Positions 29,439 to 37,092 of a stretch of 64,000 nt of DNA are shown here, piece after piece; positions within the stretch are counted from its first letter, which is position 1, and every line of letters starts with the position of its first letter. Position numbers and translations under genes: made by a program. The notes below the pieces were generated by a model that saw only the letters and a list, made by a program, of their open reading frames with translations, was not told the origin of the DNA and made no database searches. This DNA is from Streptomyces tagetis (lineage in GTDB: Bacteria; Actinomycetota; Actinomycetes; Streptomycetales; Streptomycetaceae): positions 120,320 through 184,319 of the forward strand of contig NZ_JAGPNL010000008.1 in NCBI RefSeq assembly GCF_018069565.1, read 5' to 3'.

Positions 29439-30263
29439 TTACAGCAGCGGTTTCCACAGGTGGTGCCGGACCGTCTCGTAGCCGAGGGACGCGTAGAGCC
29501 GCTCGGCCGGGGTGTTGCCGGCGAAGACGTTGAGGCCGAGGCGGCGGCGTCCGGCGGCGATCGCCTGGCCCTCCGCCAGCAGCATCAGCGTGCGGCCGTG
29601 GCCCCGGCCCCGGTGGGCCGCGTCGACCTCGACGTCGAAGACGAACGCCTCCTCCTCGCGCAGCGCCAGCCACAGCGTGCCGACCGGAGTGCCCTCCTGT
29701 TCGACCACGCTGAACAGCGTGTTCTCGGTGTCCGGCCCCTGGGGCAGCAGCCTCTCGTGGTCGCCCCGGGCCTTGGCGCGGGCCACCTCCTCGGGCACGC
29801 CCCGCTCGATCCAGGTCCGCGCGTACCGCTCGGCCTCCCGCACGCTCCAGTCGGCGTACTCGTCCCGGGTCATGGAGCGGGCGCGGCAGCCCGGCGGGAG
29901 GGCGGGCGGGGTGGTGCCGAGCGGCTTGGTCATGAGGCGGTTGCGCGGGACGTACCCCAGCGCCCCTGCCAGCAGCAGGGCGGGGGCGGCGTCGGCGGGG
30001 ACGCTCGCCTCGATCTGCCGGCAGCCCCAGCCCCGCGCCACCTCCTCGGCGGCGAGCGCGGCGACCGTGGCCCGGCCGCGGCGCCGGTCGGGCTCGTCGA
30101 CGCGCAGGTCGAGGATCACGGCCACCGTGTCGCCGAGGCCGGAGGAGGTGCCGAGGTGGACCGTGCCGACCGGACGGCTGTTCACGCACACCTGGTAGCG
30201 GCGTGAACGGCTGCCGTCGGGGGCGAGTCGAAGCGGCTCGGCCGGCCGCAGGGTGGTGGTCAT
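29439..30263 (-). CDS. GNAT acetyltransferase with two GNAT-like halves
   Basis: 274 residues. The C-terminal half has a clear acetyl-CoA loop (VEVDAAHRGRGHGRTLM) followed by NVFAGNTPAERLYASLGYE. The N-terminal half repeats the fold (LRVDEPDRRRGRATVAALAAEEV), so this is a tandem GNAT protein. Substrate unknown. ATG at 30263 without an evident ribosome site. It lies 75 nt after pabC on the same strand and may share its transcript. Confidence 0.87.
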   Translation of the reverse strand: MTTTLRPAEPLRLAPDGSRSRRYQVCVNSRPVGTVHLGTSSGLGDTVAVILDLRVDEPDRRRGRATVAALAAEEVARGWGCRQIEASVPADAAPALLLAGALGYVPRNRLMTKPLGTTPPALPPGCRARSMTRDEYADWSVREAERYARTWIERGVPEEVARAKARGDHERLLPQGPDTENTLFSVVEQEGTPVGTLWLALREEEAFVFDVEVDAAHRGRGHGRTLMLLAEGQAIAAGRRRLGLNVFAGNTPAERLYASLGYETVRHHLWKPLL

Positions 30264-30338
30264 CAAAGGAGTTCTACCCGACCCGGGCCGGCCGTGACCT
30301 CCGGTTTTCCGGGCGGGCTCCGGCGCCTCGCGGGCCGG

Positions 30339-31160
30339 TCAGGGGTCCAGGTCGGCGGCGGAGCGCTCGTCGAAGATCCGCATCGCCTTGGCGGTGACCG
30401 GGCCGGGCGCGTCGTGCAGCGCGCGGCCGTCGACGCGGTGCACGCCCTGCACGTCGCGCAGCGTGGAGGTGAGGAACACCTCGTCGGCCCGCTCCAGGAC
30501 GTCGAGCGGGAGGTCCGTCTCCCGGGCGCCGGTCCATTCGACGGCCAGGGCGCGGGTGATGCCGGCGAGGCAGCCGGAGTCCAGCGGCGGGGTGTGGAGT
30601 TCGCCGTCGAGGACGACGAAGACGTTGGAGCCGGTGCCCTCGCACAGCCGGTCCCGCGTGTTGCCGAACAGGGCCTCGGTGGCGCCCTGTTCGCGGGCGC
30701 GGGCCAGCGCGACCACGTTCTCGGCGTACGAGGTGGTCTTCAGGCCGGTGACGGCGCCGCGCTCGTTGCGCGTCCAGTCCACGGTGACCACGGCCGTGGT
30801 GTCGGGGCGGCGGGTGGTGGCGCCGACGGCGACGAGCAGGGTCGTTCCGGCGTCGCCGCGGTCGGAGCCGAGCGGGCCGGGGCCGCCGGTGTAGGTGATG
30901 CGCAGCCGGCCCAGCGCCACAGGGTGGGCGTCGAGCACGGCGGCGCAGGCGCGGCGGACCTCGTCGAGGTCGGGTTCGGGCAGGCCCAGGCCGGTGGCCG
31001 AACGGACCAGCCGGTCGAGGTGCCGGGTCAGGGCGAACGGCTTGCCGTGCACCGCTTTGACGGTCTCGAAGACGCCGTCGCCCACGGTCAGTCCGTGGTC
31101 GAAGGCGGAGACGCGGGCGGCTTCGGTGTCACGCAGCCCGCCGTCGAGCCAGATCTTCAC
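30339..31160 (-). CDS. pabC: Aminodeoxychorismate lyase-like class IV aminotransferase
   Basis: 273 residues, PLP fold type IV. The N-terminal MKIWLDGGLRDTEAARVSAFDHGLTVGDGVFETV, the catalytic Lys in TGLKTTSYAENV and CEGTGSNVFVV are characteristic. Adjacent to a chorismate-binding component I gene, it is best read as 4-amino-4-deoxychorismate lyase, making p-aminobenzoate for folate; a D-amino acid or branched-chain transaminase is a less likely alternative. The GTG at 31160 overlaps the pabB stop codon (GTGA). Confidence 0.85.
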   Translation of the reverse strand: MKIWLDGGLRDTEAARVSAFDHGLTVGDGVFETVKAVHGKPFALTRHLDRLVRSATGLGLPEPDLDEVRRACAAVLDAHPVALGRLRITYTGGPGPLGSDRGDAGTTLLVAVGATTRRPDTTAVVTVDWTRNERGAVTGLKTTSYAENVVALARAREQGATEALFGNTRDRLCEGTGSNVFVVLDGELHTPPLDSGCLAGITRALAVEWTGARETDLPLDVLERADEVFLTSTLRDVQGVHRVDGRALHDAPGPVTAKAMRIFDERSAADLDP

Positions 31161-32203
31161 GTCGGTAGTCCCTCTCCACTCACCTCGTACGCGCCCGACG
31201 CTACCGCGAGCAGCCGGGCCGCCTTCAGTTCGGTCTCCCTCCACTCCCGCTCCGGGTCGGAGCCCCAGGTGATGCCGGCGCCGGTGCCGAAGCGCAGCAG
31301 CCCCTCGGCCCGGTCGATCCAGAAGGTGCGGATGCCGACCGCCAGCTCGCCCGTGCCCCGGTCGGCGTCGACCCAGCCGACGCCCCCGCAGTAGGGGCCG
31401 CGCGGCGCGGTCTCCAGCTCCTCGATGATCCCGAGGGCGCTCGGTTTGGGGGCGCCGGTGACCGAGCCGGGCGGGAAGGCGGCGTCCAGCAGGGCGGGCC
31501 AGCCGGCGTCCGGGAGCAGCTCCCCGCGCACCGTCGAGACGAGGTGGACCAGGCCGGGGTGCTTCTCCACGGCGCACAGGTCGGGCACGGCGACACTGCC
31601 GGGGACGCAGACGCGCCCGAGGTCGTTGCGGACCAGGTCCACGATCATGACGTTCTCGGCGTGGTCCTTCTCCAGCAGGTCGGCCTCGGTGCGCCCGGTG
31701 CCCTTGATGGGGCCCGACTCGACGACGGAGCCGTCGCGCCGCAGGAACAGCTCGGGCGAGGCGGTGGCCAGCTCGACCCCGTGCTCCGGCAGGCGAATCG
31801 TTCCGGCGTACGGGGCGGGGTTGCCGCGGGCCAGCAGGGCGGTGAGGGCGTCCACGTCGGCGCCGGGGGCGACGGGGGCCGACAGCACCCGGCACAGGTT
31901 GGCCTGGTAGACGTCGCCGGCGGCTATGTGGTCGCGGATGCACCGGACGGCGGCGGTGTACGCGGCGCGGTCGAGCGAGGACGCCCAGTCGCCGGTGCCC
32001 GGACCGGCCCAGGCGCCCGGCACCGGCACGGGGACCGGCGCATACCGGACGTCGGCGAAGCGCGCGCAGGTCAGACGGCCCTCGAAGTCCGCGCAGACGG
32101 CCCAGAAGCCGCTGGATTCGAGCGCGGCGGGGTCGCTCGTGACATCGAGGAGGCCGGTCGCGAGGCGATCGCGGAAACGGGCCAGGGGCGAGAGTTCGGA
32201 CAC
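31157..32203 (-). CDS. pabB: Aminodeoxychorismate synthase component I-like chorismate-binding enzyme
   Basis: 348 residues. Contains the chorismate-binding domain: AAGDVYQANLCR, SPELFLRRDG, the ESGPIKGTGRT motif with the catalytic Lys, DLVRNDLGRVC and PGSVTGAPK. No glutamine amidotransferase domain is fused and no pabA lies next to it. The start is probably GTG at 32203 (MSELSPLARF); an in-frame ATG at 32344 would add an unconserved leader. Operon with pabC. Confidence 0.86.
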   Translation of the reverse strand: MSELSPLARFRDRLATGLLDVTSDPAALESSGFWAVCADFEGRLTCARFADVRYAPVPVPVPGAWAGPGTGDWASSLDRAAYTAAVRCIRDHIAAGDVYQANLCRVLSAPVAPGADVDALTALLARGNPAPYAGTIRLPEHGVELATASPELFLRRDGSVVESGPIKGTGRTEADLLEKDHAENVMIVDLVRNDLGRVCVPGSVAVPDLCAVEKHPGLVHLVSTVRGELLPDAGWPALLDAAFPPGSVTGAPKPSALGIIEELETAPRGPYCGGVGWVDADRGTGELAVGIRTFWIDRAEGLLRFGTGAGITWGSDPEREWRETELKAARLLAVASGAYEVSGEGLPT

Positions 32204-32312
32204 ATGGCCGAGTCTAGGCGGGACCGCAGGCAAATGACTCGAACGTGTCCTTCCGGTGGGCCTGACCGGGTACACGGCCACGGGCACCGCAGCACGCTGC
32301 ACAAACGCGTTT

Positions 32313-32340
32313 TTGTCCTGGCCCCGGAATCCGCTAGAGT
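32313..32340 (+). promoter_or_regulatory. Promoter of the tRNA operon
   Basis: TTGTCC (32313-32318), a 16-nt spacer, then TAGAGT (32335-32340), close to the principal sigma factor (HrdB) consensus. It lies 41 nt before the first tRNA gene and just upstream of the divergent pabB start region. Confidence 0.65.
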
Positions 32341-32381
32341 TCAACCCGTCGCCGGGACGCGGGAGCGTACCGAACCGACAG

Positions 32382-32454
32382 GCGGACGTAGCTCAGTTGG
32401 TAGAGCGCAACCTTGCCAAGGTTGAGGTCGCGAGTTCGAACCTCGTCGTCCGCT
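32382..32454 (+). tRNA. tRNA-Gly (anticodon GCC)
   Basis: 73 nt. Acceptor GCGGACG/CGTCCGC with discriminator T, D-arm AGCTCAGTTGGTAGAG, anticodon loop with GCC, T-arm GCGAGTTCGAACCTCGT. First gene of a five-tRNA operon. Confidence 0.97.
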
Positions 32455-32492
32455 CGCTGGACACAGGGGGCCTCCCGGTCCCCTACACTCCT

Positions 32493-32563
32493 GGTGGAGT
32501 GGCCGAGAGGCGAGGCAACGGCCTGCAAAGCCGTCTACACGGGTTCAAATCCCGTCTCCACCT
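32493..32563 (+). tRNA. tRNA-Cys (anticodon GCA)
   Basis: 71 nt. Acceptor GGTGGAG/CTCCACC with discriminator T, anticodon loop CTGCAAA (anticodon GCA), T-arm ACGGGTTCAAATCCCGT. Second gene of the operon. Confidence 0.96.
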
Positions 32564-32567
32564 CCAA

Positions 32568-32639
32568 GGACGATTAGCTCAGCGGGAGAGCGCTTCCCTG
32601 ACACGGAAGAGGTCACTGGTTCAATCCCAGTATCGTCCA
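32568..32639 (+). tRNA. tRNA-Val (anticodon GAC), copy 1
   Basis: 72 nt. Acceptor GGACGAT/ATCGTCC with discriminator A, anticodon stem CTTCC/GGAAG with loop CTGACAC (anticodon GAC). It begins only 4 nt after tRNA-Cys. Confidence 0.97.
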
Positions 32640-32679
32640 CTGGTCCGACAGGACCGATACGATCCACGAGGATCACCCC

Positions 32680-32751
32680 GCGCGATTAGCTCAGCGGGAG
32701 AGCGCTTCCCTGACACGGAAGAGGTCACTGGTTCAATCCCAGTATCGCGCA
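32680..32751 (+). tRNA. tRNA-Val (anticodon GAC), copy 2 with altered acceptor stem
   Basis: 72 nt. The body is identical to copies 1 and 3, but the acceptor stem reads GCGCGAT/ATCGCGC: base pairs 2 and 3 differ from the flanking copies, with compensating changes on both strands plus a changed first pair partner, so pairing is preserved. The spacer before it holds two perfect 5-bp mini-hairpins (32642-32655 and 32661-32674). Confidence 0.96.
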
Positions 32752-32762
32752 CGCAGTCCCGA

Positions 32763-32834
32763 GGACGATTAGCTCAGCGGGAGAGCGCTTCCCTGACACG
32801 GAAGAGGTCACTGGTTCAATCCCAGTATCGTCCA
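32763..32834 (+). tRNA. tRNA-Val (anticodon GAC), copy 3
   Basis: Identical to copy 1 (32568-32639) over 72 nt. Last gene of the tRNA operon; an operon terminator begins 10 nt after it. Confidence 0.97.
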
Positions 32835-32843
32835 CACCACCGG

Positions 32844-32874
32844 AGCCCCCGGCCGTCACCTGCGGCCGGGGGCT
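32844..32874 (+). terminator. tRNA operon terminator
   Basis: A 12-bp perfect stem (32844-32855 with 32863-32874), 7-nt loop, followed by TCGTCGT. Confidence 0.8.
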
Positions 32875-32889
32875 TCGTCGTGCCCCGTC

Positions 32890-33171
32890 CTAGCTGGAGA
32901 AGAGCATGCGGCCGAAGCCGCGGTGGCGGTGGTGGCCGTAGTGGGCGTGGCCGCCGTGCGGGGCGCCCCAGGCGGGTGCCGGGGCGGACGGGTACGCCTG
33001 GGGGGCGGGCTGCGCCGGCGGGGCGGGCGGGGACCACTGGGCCTCCAGCCGGGTCAGCGCCTCCAGTTCCCCGTAGTCGAGGAAGATCCCCCGGCAGCCA
33101 CTGCACTGCTCGATCTGAACGCCGTTACGGTTGTAGGTGTGCATCGGTGCGTGGCACTTGGGGCACTGCAT
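32890..33171 (-). CDS. TFIIB-type zinc-ribbon protein
   Basis: 93 residues. MQCPKCHAPM and QCSGCRGIFLD give two C-x2-C pairs of a zinc ribbon, followed by a short helix (YGELEALTRLE) and a low-complexity Pro/Ala/His tail (HGGHAHYGHHRHRGFG) that could bind metal. This is the zf-TFIIB-like family of small proteins of unknown role. ATG at 33171 with GAGGAG 12 nt upstream. Confidence 0.85.
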   Translation of the reverse strand: MQCPKCHAPMHTYNRNGVQIEQCSGCRGIFLDYGELEALTRLEAQWSPPAPPAQPAPQAYPSAPAPAWGAPHGGHAHYGHHRHRGFGRMLFSS

Positions 33172-33271
33172 CGTGGGCTCAACTCCTCGCCGGTCGGTGC
33201 TGTTTCGTCTCTCGCCGGGACAGACACCGCCCGGCCGCGGTCGGTTGCAGCCTACGTCGCGCGGCTCCCGG

Positions 33272-34243
33272 TCAACTCCCCGATGCGGCAAGGGGGACGG
33301 AGGCCATACGGGCGCAGGCGCCGACGAACTCCTCCTCCACGTCGTCCAGCGGGCGTCCCTCGGCCACGGCCTTGGTGACGGACCGTGCGGCGGTCTGCGC
33401 GGTGAGGGCGCGGGCCGGGACGTCCAGGGCCGGCCAGGGGTCGCCGTCCGCCGGGACGGCCGGGCCGCCCGCCGCGCGGTAGGCGGACAGGAAGCGCTGC
33501 CATGCCTCCGGCGGCAGCAGCCCGCACGCGTACCAGGCGGCCGGGCGGGCCAGGTCCCAGGCGGGGGTGCCCACGCCGAGGTCGTCCACGTCGATCAGCA
33601 GCCAGGGCCCGCCGGGCGCGGGGTGGCGGACGAGCTGGCCGAGGTGGAGGTCGCCGTGGCAGAGCGTGCCGGCGCCCGGCGGGGCGGCCTCGCCGCGGGC
33701 CCAGGCGGGCAGGGCGGCCCAGGCGCTCAGGACGGGGGCCGTACCGGGGTGGTGCGGGGCACGGGCGCGGAGCCGGGCGACGGCCTGGGCCGCCTTCGCG
33801 GGGCCGCGCATGGGCGGCAGGGGGAAGGGGGCCGGGGTGCGGTGGAGCCGGGCGAGCAGGGCCGCCGCGTCCTCCCAGGGGGCGGCGTCCGGGTCGTCGG
33901 GGTCGACCGGGGCGCCGTACGGCCAGTGGGTGACGAGGCGTCCGGCCAGGCGGGCGGGGGCGTCCGGGGTGTCGAGCGGGGGCAGGAGGACGCCGGTGAG
34001 CCGGGCGGCGACGGCGACCCGCAGGGCCAGTTCCGCCGGGTCGGTGTCCGGGGCGTGGGCCTTGGCGACGGTGCCCGCGTGCCGTACGACGGTGCCGTCG
34101 GGGCGGTCGGCGAGGGTGACGGCCTCCGTGGGGCGGGGGCAGGGGCAGGGGTGGGCGGCGCTGTGGGCGGGGGCGCGGGTCTCGGCGTGGGCCATCGCCG
34201 CGGTGTGGGAGGCCAGCGCGGACAGGAGGGGGTCCGGTGTCAC
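33272..34243 (-). CDS. Aminoglycoside phosphotransferase-fold protein (APH family)
   Basis: 323 residues with the APH/choline-kinase-like catalytic motif GTLCHGDLHLGQLVRH (HGDLH-x4-Q) and the metal-binding WLLIDVDDLGVGTPAWDLA. The N-terminal half has a weak nucleotide-binding lobe (VVRHAGTVAKAHAPD). Such proteins phosphorylate small molecules; a resistance role is not implied. GTG at 34243 (MTPDPLLSALASH) is the most likely start but lacks a Shine-Dalgarno; the open frame runs about 400 nt further upstream through low-complexity sequence and repeats. Confidence 0.8.
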   Translation of the reverse strand: MTPDPLLSALASHTAAMAHAETRAPAHSAAHPCPCPRPTEAVTLADRPDGTVVRHAGTVAKAHAPDTDPAELALRVAVAARLTGVLLPPLDTPDAPARLAGRLVTHWPYGAPVDPDDPDAAPWEDAAALLARLHRTPAPFPLPPMRGPAKAAQAVARLRARAPHHPGTAPVLSAWAALPAWARGEAAPPGAGTLCHGDLHLGQLVRHPAPGGPWLLIDVDDLGVGTPAWDLARPAAWYACGLLPPEAWQRFLSAYRAAGGPAVPADGDPWPALDVPARALTAQTAARSVTKAVAEGRPLDDVEEEFVGACARMASVPLAASGS

Positions 34244-34378
34244 GGGGGTGAGGGTACGGGGACCGGCGGGGGCCCGGGAGGGCCTTGCGGCGGGGGGCCG
34301 TTGCGGCCGGTGGCCGGTGTCGTGCGGGGGTGTCGGGGGGTGTCGGACACGGGGCGGCCGTTGCCGCGGCCGAGGGGG

Positions 34379-34451
34379 GCCGGGGCCGGTGCGGTGCCAG
34401 GGAGGCCGGGGCCGGTGCGGTGCCAGGGAGGCCGGGGCCGGTGCGGTGCCA
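34379..34451. repeat. 26-bp tandem repeat, 2.8 copies
   Basis: Two exact copies (34379-34404 and 34405-34430) and a 21-nt partial copy (34431-34451) of a unit beginning GCCGGGGCCGGTGCGGTGCC. Non-coding, upstream of the APH-fold gene. Confidence 0.9.
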
Positions 34452-34475
34452 AGCGGGCGGAAGGCGGGCAGGGAA

Positions 34476-34509
34476 ATGCCGGGCGCGGCTCCCCAGCCGC
34501 GCCCGGCAT
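34476..34509 (-). terminator. Terminator hairpin of the small membrane protein gene
   Basis: A 15-bp perfect stem (34476-34490 with 34495-34509) with loop CCCC, downstream of the gene at 34597-34761 on the minus strand. Confidence 0.75.
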
Positions 34510-34596
34510 CGTGCCGTCCGCCGTACCCCCGTCCCCACGGGGTTTCATGGATGGATGTCCCCGCCCGGACCGCTCTTCCGGGCCTGGGGTCGCCGC

Positions 34597-34761
34597 TCAG
34601 CGCCCCAGCATCACACCCACGGACGACGCCTGTGTGGCCACCGTCTCCCACCCGTCGAAGACGAGCAGGAGCAGGGCCGCCAGGGGCAGGGCCATGAGCG
34701 TCGCCACCACGGGGTGGCGGCGTGCCGGACGTTCCCGCGTCCGCGGTGCCGTCTGCGTCAT
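34597..34761 (-). CDS. Small single-pass membrane protein
   Basis: 54 residues: a basic N-terminus (MTQTAPRTRERPARRHP) followed by one membrane segment (VVATLMALPLAALLLLVF) and a short tail. ATG at 34761 has AGGGAGGGACC directly upstream, a strong site that decides the start over in-frame upstream candidates. Function unknown; a strong terminator follows. Confidence 0.65.
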   Translation of the reverse strand: MTQTAPRTRERPARRHPVVATLMALPLAALLLLVFDGWETVATQASSVGVMLGR

Positions 34762-35149
34762 GGTCCCTCCCTGACCGTTCATGAGGTCTTCTCCGAGTCC
34801 TCTTGCCGCGGTGGGTGCCCGGCCCTCGGGGACGAGTGCCGTCTCCACCGCTCGGTCTCGAATCTATGCGCCGGGCCCGCCACGGGCGTCATGCCCGCGT
34901 ACCGATTGCCGGGCCTCCCCGAGGATGAGCCGCCCGGCGCGGTGTACTCCCCTGGGTGGAGAGCCGGTCCTCCGCCTCGGGGTCTTCCCGGAGGGGACTG
35001 CCACGGGCGGGTGACTTCTCTCACTTCTGTACCAGTACGGCACACCGGCCTCTCCCCTGTGCCACCCGCCCCGCCTCCGCGCGCCGGGCGGCGGCCGGTC
35101 ACCCGGCGGGCAGCCGCCGGGGCTCGGGCGATCCGGCCTCACGCTTCGT
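34762..35149. other. Intergenic region upstream of the kinase locus
   Basis: 388 nt between divergent units. No convincing gene: the minus-strand frame at 34779-35102 has no ribosome site and poor codon bias. It presumably holds promoters for both directions and a 5' leader for the kinase transcript. No known riboswitch class was recognised. Confidence 0.5.
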
Positions 35150-35176
35150 CAACCTCATTTATCCGAAAGGAGGTTG
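35150..35176 (+). promoter_or_regulatory. Hairpin embedding a near-perfect Shine-Dalgarno
   Basis: CAACCTC (35150-35156) pairs perfectly with GAGGTTG (35170-35176) across a 13-nt loop. The 3' arm overlaps GAAAGGAGGT (35165-35174), a 10-nt match to the anti-Shine-Dalgarno of 16S rRNA. The hairpin could hide the ribosome site of the small ORF that follows. Confidence 0.45.
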
Positions 35177-35179
35177 GTG

Positions 35180-35344
35180 GTGTACCCGATACGGGGCGGG
35201 TCCCGGCGCGGCGGCGCAGGTGGGCCGCCCGGTGGGCGACGTGGTGGGGGCGACCCGCCGGGCCGGGCGGGCGCGGCCTCTGCGCGCGGGCGGCCGGGGA
35301 AACGTAAGCTGAGGCACGTCACAGGGACCGGGCAGCGGGGATGA
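35180..35344 (+). CDS. Candidate Arg/Gly-rich small protein coupled to the kinase
   Basis: 54 codons from GTG at 35180 (or GTG at 35177) to TGA at 35342-35344, which overlaps the kinase ATG (35341-35343) as ATGA. The product starts MYPIRGGSRRGGAGG, is strongly basic and rich in Arg and Gly, and ends KRKLRHVTGTGQRG; it resembles RGG-type nucleic-acid-binding peptides only in composition. Support: GGAGG 6 nt before the start, the coupling overlap and an uninterrupted frame. Against: GC3 is about 78%, below the neighbours, and no homologue is recognised. It may be a leader whose translation controls the kinase. Confidence 0.35.
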   Translation: MYPIRGGSRRGGAGGPPGGRRGGGDPPGRAGAASARGRPGKRKLRHVTGTGQRG

Positions 35345-36885
35345 ACATGGCGATGATGCGCCTCAGGCGCGAGGACCCGCGTGTCGTCGGCTCGTTCAGA
35401 CTTCACCGGCGACTCGGCGCGGGCGGGATGGGCGTGGTCTACCTGGGCTCCGACAAGAAGGGGCAACGGGTCGCGCTGAAGGTCATCCGGCCGGATCTGG
35501 CGGAGGATCAGGAGTTCCGCTCCCGGTTCGCGCGCGAGGTCTCGGCCGCGCGGCGGATCAGGGGCGGGTGCACCGCGAGGCTGGTCGCCGCCGATCTGGA
35601 CGCGGACCGGCCGTGGTTCGCCACCCAGTACGTTCCCGGGCCCTCCCTGCACGACAAGGTCGTCGAGGAGGGCCCGCTCTGCGCGGCGGACGTCGCCGCG
35701 GTCGGCGCCGCCCTCTCCGAGGGGCTCGTCGCGGTCCACGAGGCCGGGGTGGTCCACCGCGACCTCAAGCCGTCCAACATCCTGCTGTCCCCCAAGGGGC
35801 CGCGGATCATCGACTTCGGCATCGCCTGGGCGACGGGGGCCTCCACCCTCACCCACGTCGGCACGGCGGTCGGCTCCCCCGGGTTCCTCGCCCCCGAGCA
35901 GGTGCGCGGGGCGGCCGTCACCCCGGCCACGGACGTGTTCTCGCTCGGCGCCACGCTGGCGTACGCCTCGATGGGCGACTCGCCCTTCGGGCACGGCAGT
36001 TCCGAGGTGATGCTGTACCGCGTGGTGCACGAGGAGGCGCAGCTCCACGGCGTGCCGGACGCGCTGGCGCCGCTGGTCCAGGCGTGTCTGGCCAAGGACC
36101 CCGAGGAGCGGCCCAGCACGCTCCAACTGTCGCTGCGGCTCAAGGAGATCGCCACCCGGGAGGCGCAGGGCCTGGGCGACGTCCGGCCGCCCGCGCCGCG
36201 TACCGGGGAGGCCGACCGGCTCGCCGAGGGCTACGCGGAACGCCCCGTACGCCGTTCGCCGGGGCAGACGGGGACGCGGGGCACGCCCGCCGCACGCGGT
36301 ACCGGCGGTCCGCGGGGGTCCGGCGTGTCGCGGGGCGCCGCCCCGTCACGCGGCGGACCGGCCTCACGCGGGGGCCCGGCGCCTCGGGGCGGCGCCGGTT
36401 CACGCGGCGGTGGCGGTACGGGGGCGCGGTCGGGAGCCCGTCCCGCGCCCGCCTCCCGGGGCGCCGGGCGTGGCGGACCCCGTTCCGGTACGGGCAACCG
36501 GCCCCGCCCGCACGGGAGTGCCCCGCGCGCGGCGCCGAGGAACACCCAGGCCGGGCGGCGTCCGGCCAATCCCCGGCTGCTGCGGCAGCGGCTGATCGTC
36601 TTCGTGGTGGTGACCCTGCTGGTCGCCCTCGGCATCGCCGCCGCGCAGGGCTGCCAGGGCCCGGCGAGCGGCTTCGGCACCGAACGGGTCGGCGTGTCGG
36701 CACAGGGGGCCCCGGGTGGCGGGGCCGGTGTGTCGGCGGAGGCGGGCATGAGCGCGGGCCCGGAGGCGGGCACGGGTGCGGACGCGGGTCCGGACGCCGG
36801 CGCGGACGCGGACGGCGGTGGACCGGCCGGTGTGTCGGCACCCGGGCGTCCGGATGGCGCGGACGGCGTGTCGGCGCACCGGTAG
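35341..36885 (+). CDS. Transmembrane serine/threonine protein kinase
   Basis: 514 residues. A Hanks-type kinase domain (about 18-285) is complete: G-loop GAGGMGVVY, K47 in VALKVI, HRDLKPSN near 139-146, DFG near 158, GSPGFLAPE. Then comes a Ser/Arg/Gly-rich juxtamembrane region with SRGGPA-like repeats (about 310-400), one membrane segment (LIVFVVVTLLVALGIAAA, about 417-437) and an extracytoplasmic tail of about 75 residues with GVSAxGxPxGAx repeats. No PASTA domains are present, so the sensor part is unusual. ATG at 35341 overlaps the stop of the candidate small ORF. Confidence 0.9.
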   Translation: MNMAMMRLRREDPRVVGSFRLHRRLGAGGMGVVYLGSDKKGQRVALKVIRPDLAEDQEFRSRFAREVSAARRIRGGCTARLVAADLDADRPWFATQYVPGPSLHDKVVEEGPLCAADVAAVGAALSEGLVAVHEAGVVHRDLKPSNILLSPKGPRIIDFGIAWATGASTLTHVGTAVGSPGFLAPEQVRGAAVTPATDVFSLGATLAYASMGDSPFGHGSSEVMLYRVVHEEAQLHGVPDALAPLVQACLAKDPEERPSTLQLSLRLKEIATREAQGLGDVRPPAPRTGEADRLAEGYAERPVRRSPGQTGTRGTPAARGTGGPRGSGVSRGAAPSRGGPASRGGPAPRGGAGSRGGGGTGARSGARPAPASRGAGRGGPRSGTGNRPRPHGSAPRAAPRNTQAGRRPANPRLLRQRLIVFVVVTLLVALGIAAAQGCQGPASGFGTERVGVSAQGAPGGGAGVSAEAGMSAGPEAGTGADAGPDAGADADGGGPAGVSAPGRPDGADGVSAHR

Positions 36886-37031
36886 GACGACTGTGCGGAC
36901 GGCGTGTCGGCATACGGGCGGCACGGCGCCACCGTGTGCGGAGGACGTGTCGGCACACGGCAGGCGACACGCCAGGGCCCGCGTGTCGGCAGCACACGGG
37001 CGGCGCGGCCCCCACCGTCGGCGTGTCGGCA
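36691..37031. repeat. ~36-bp spaced repeat crossing the kinase stop codon
   Basis: Eight copies of GGCGTGTCGGCA (with 1-2 changes) start at 36691, 36727, 36829, 36865, 36901, 36944, 36980 and 37020. Most spacings are 36 bp or near it, and one gap of 102 bp is close to three units. The first four lie in the kinase C-terminus and the last four beyond its stop (36883-36885). Inverted copies (GACACGC at 36966, 37044 and nearby) allow short hairpins, for example 36966-36972 with 36981-36987. Confidence 0.85.
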
Positions 37032-37092
37032 GTCGGTCGGGGGACACGCCCGGCGACACGCCCGGACCCGGGTTCGCCCGCGGCCGTGACCG

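Larger units (their letters stand above)
34244..34596. other. Intergenic region with repeats and terminator
   Basis: 353 nt, extremely G-rich on the plus strand. It holds a 26-bp tandem repeat (34379-34451) and the hairpin at 34476-34509. No gene is supported; long frames through it are composition artefacts. Confidence 0.6.

Noticed and set aside
34779..35102. Minus-strand frame of 107 codons upstream of the small membrane protein
   Set aside because: No Shine-Dalgarno, poor codon bias and no recognisable feature.
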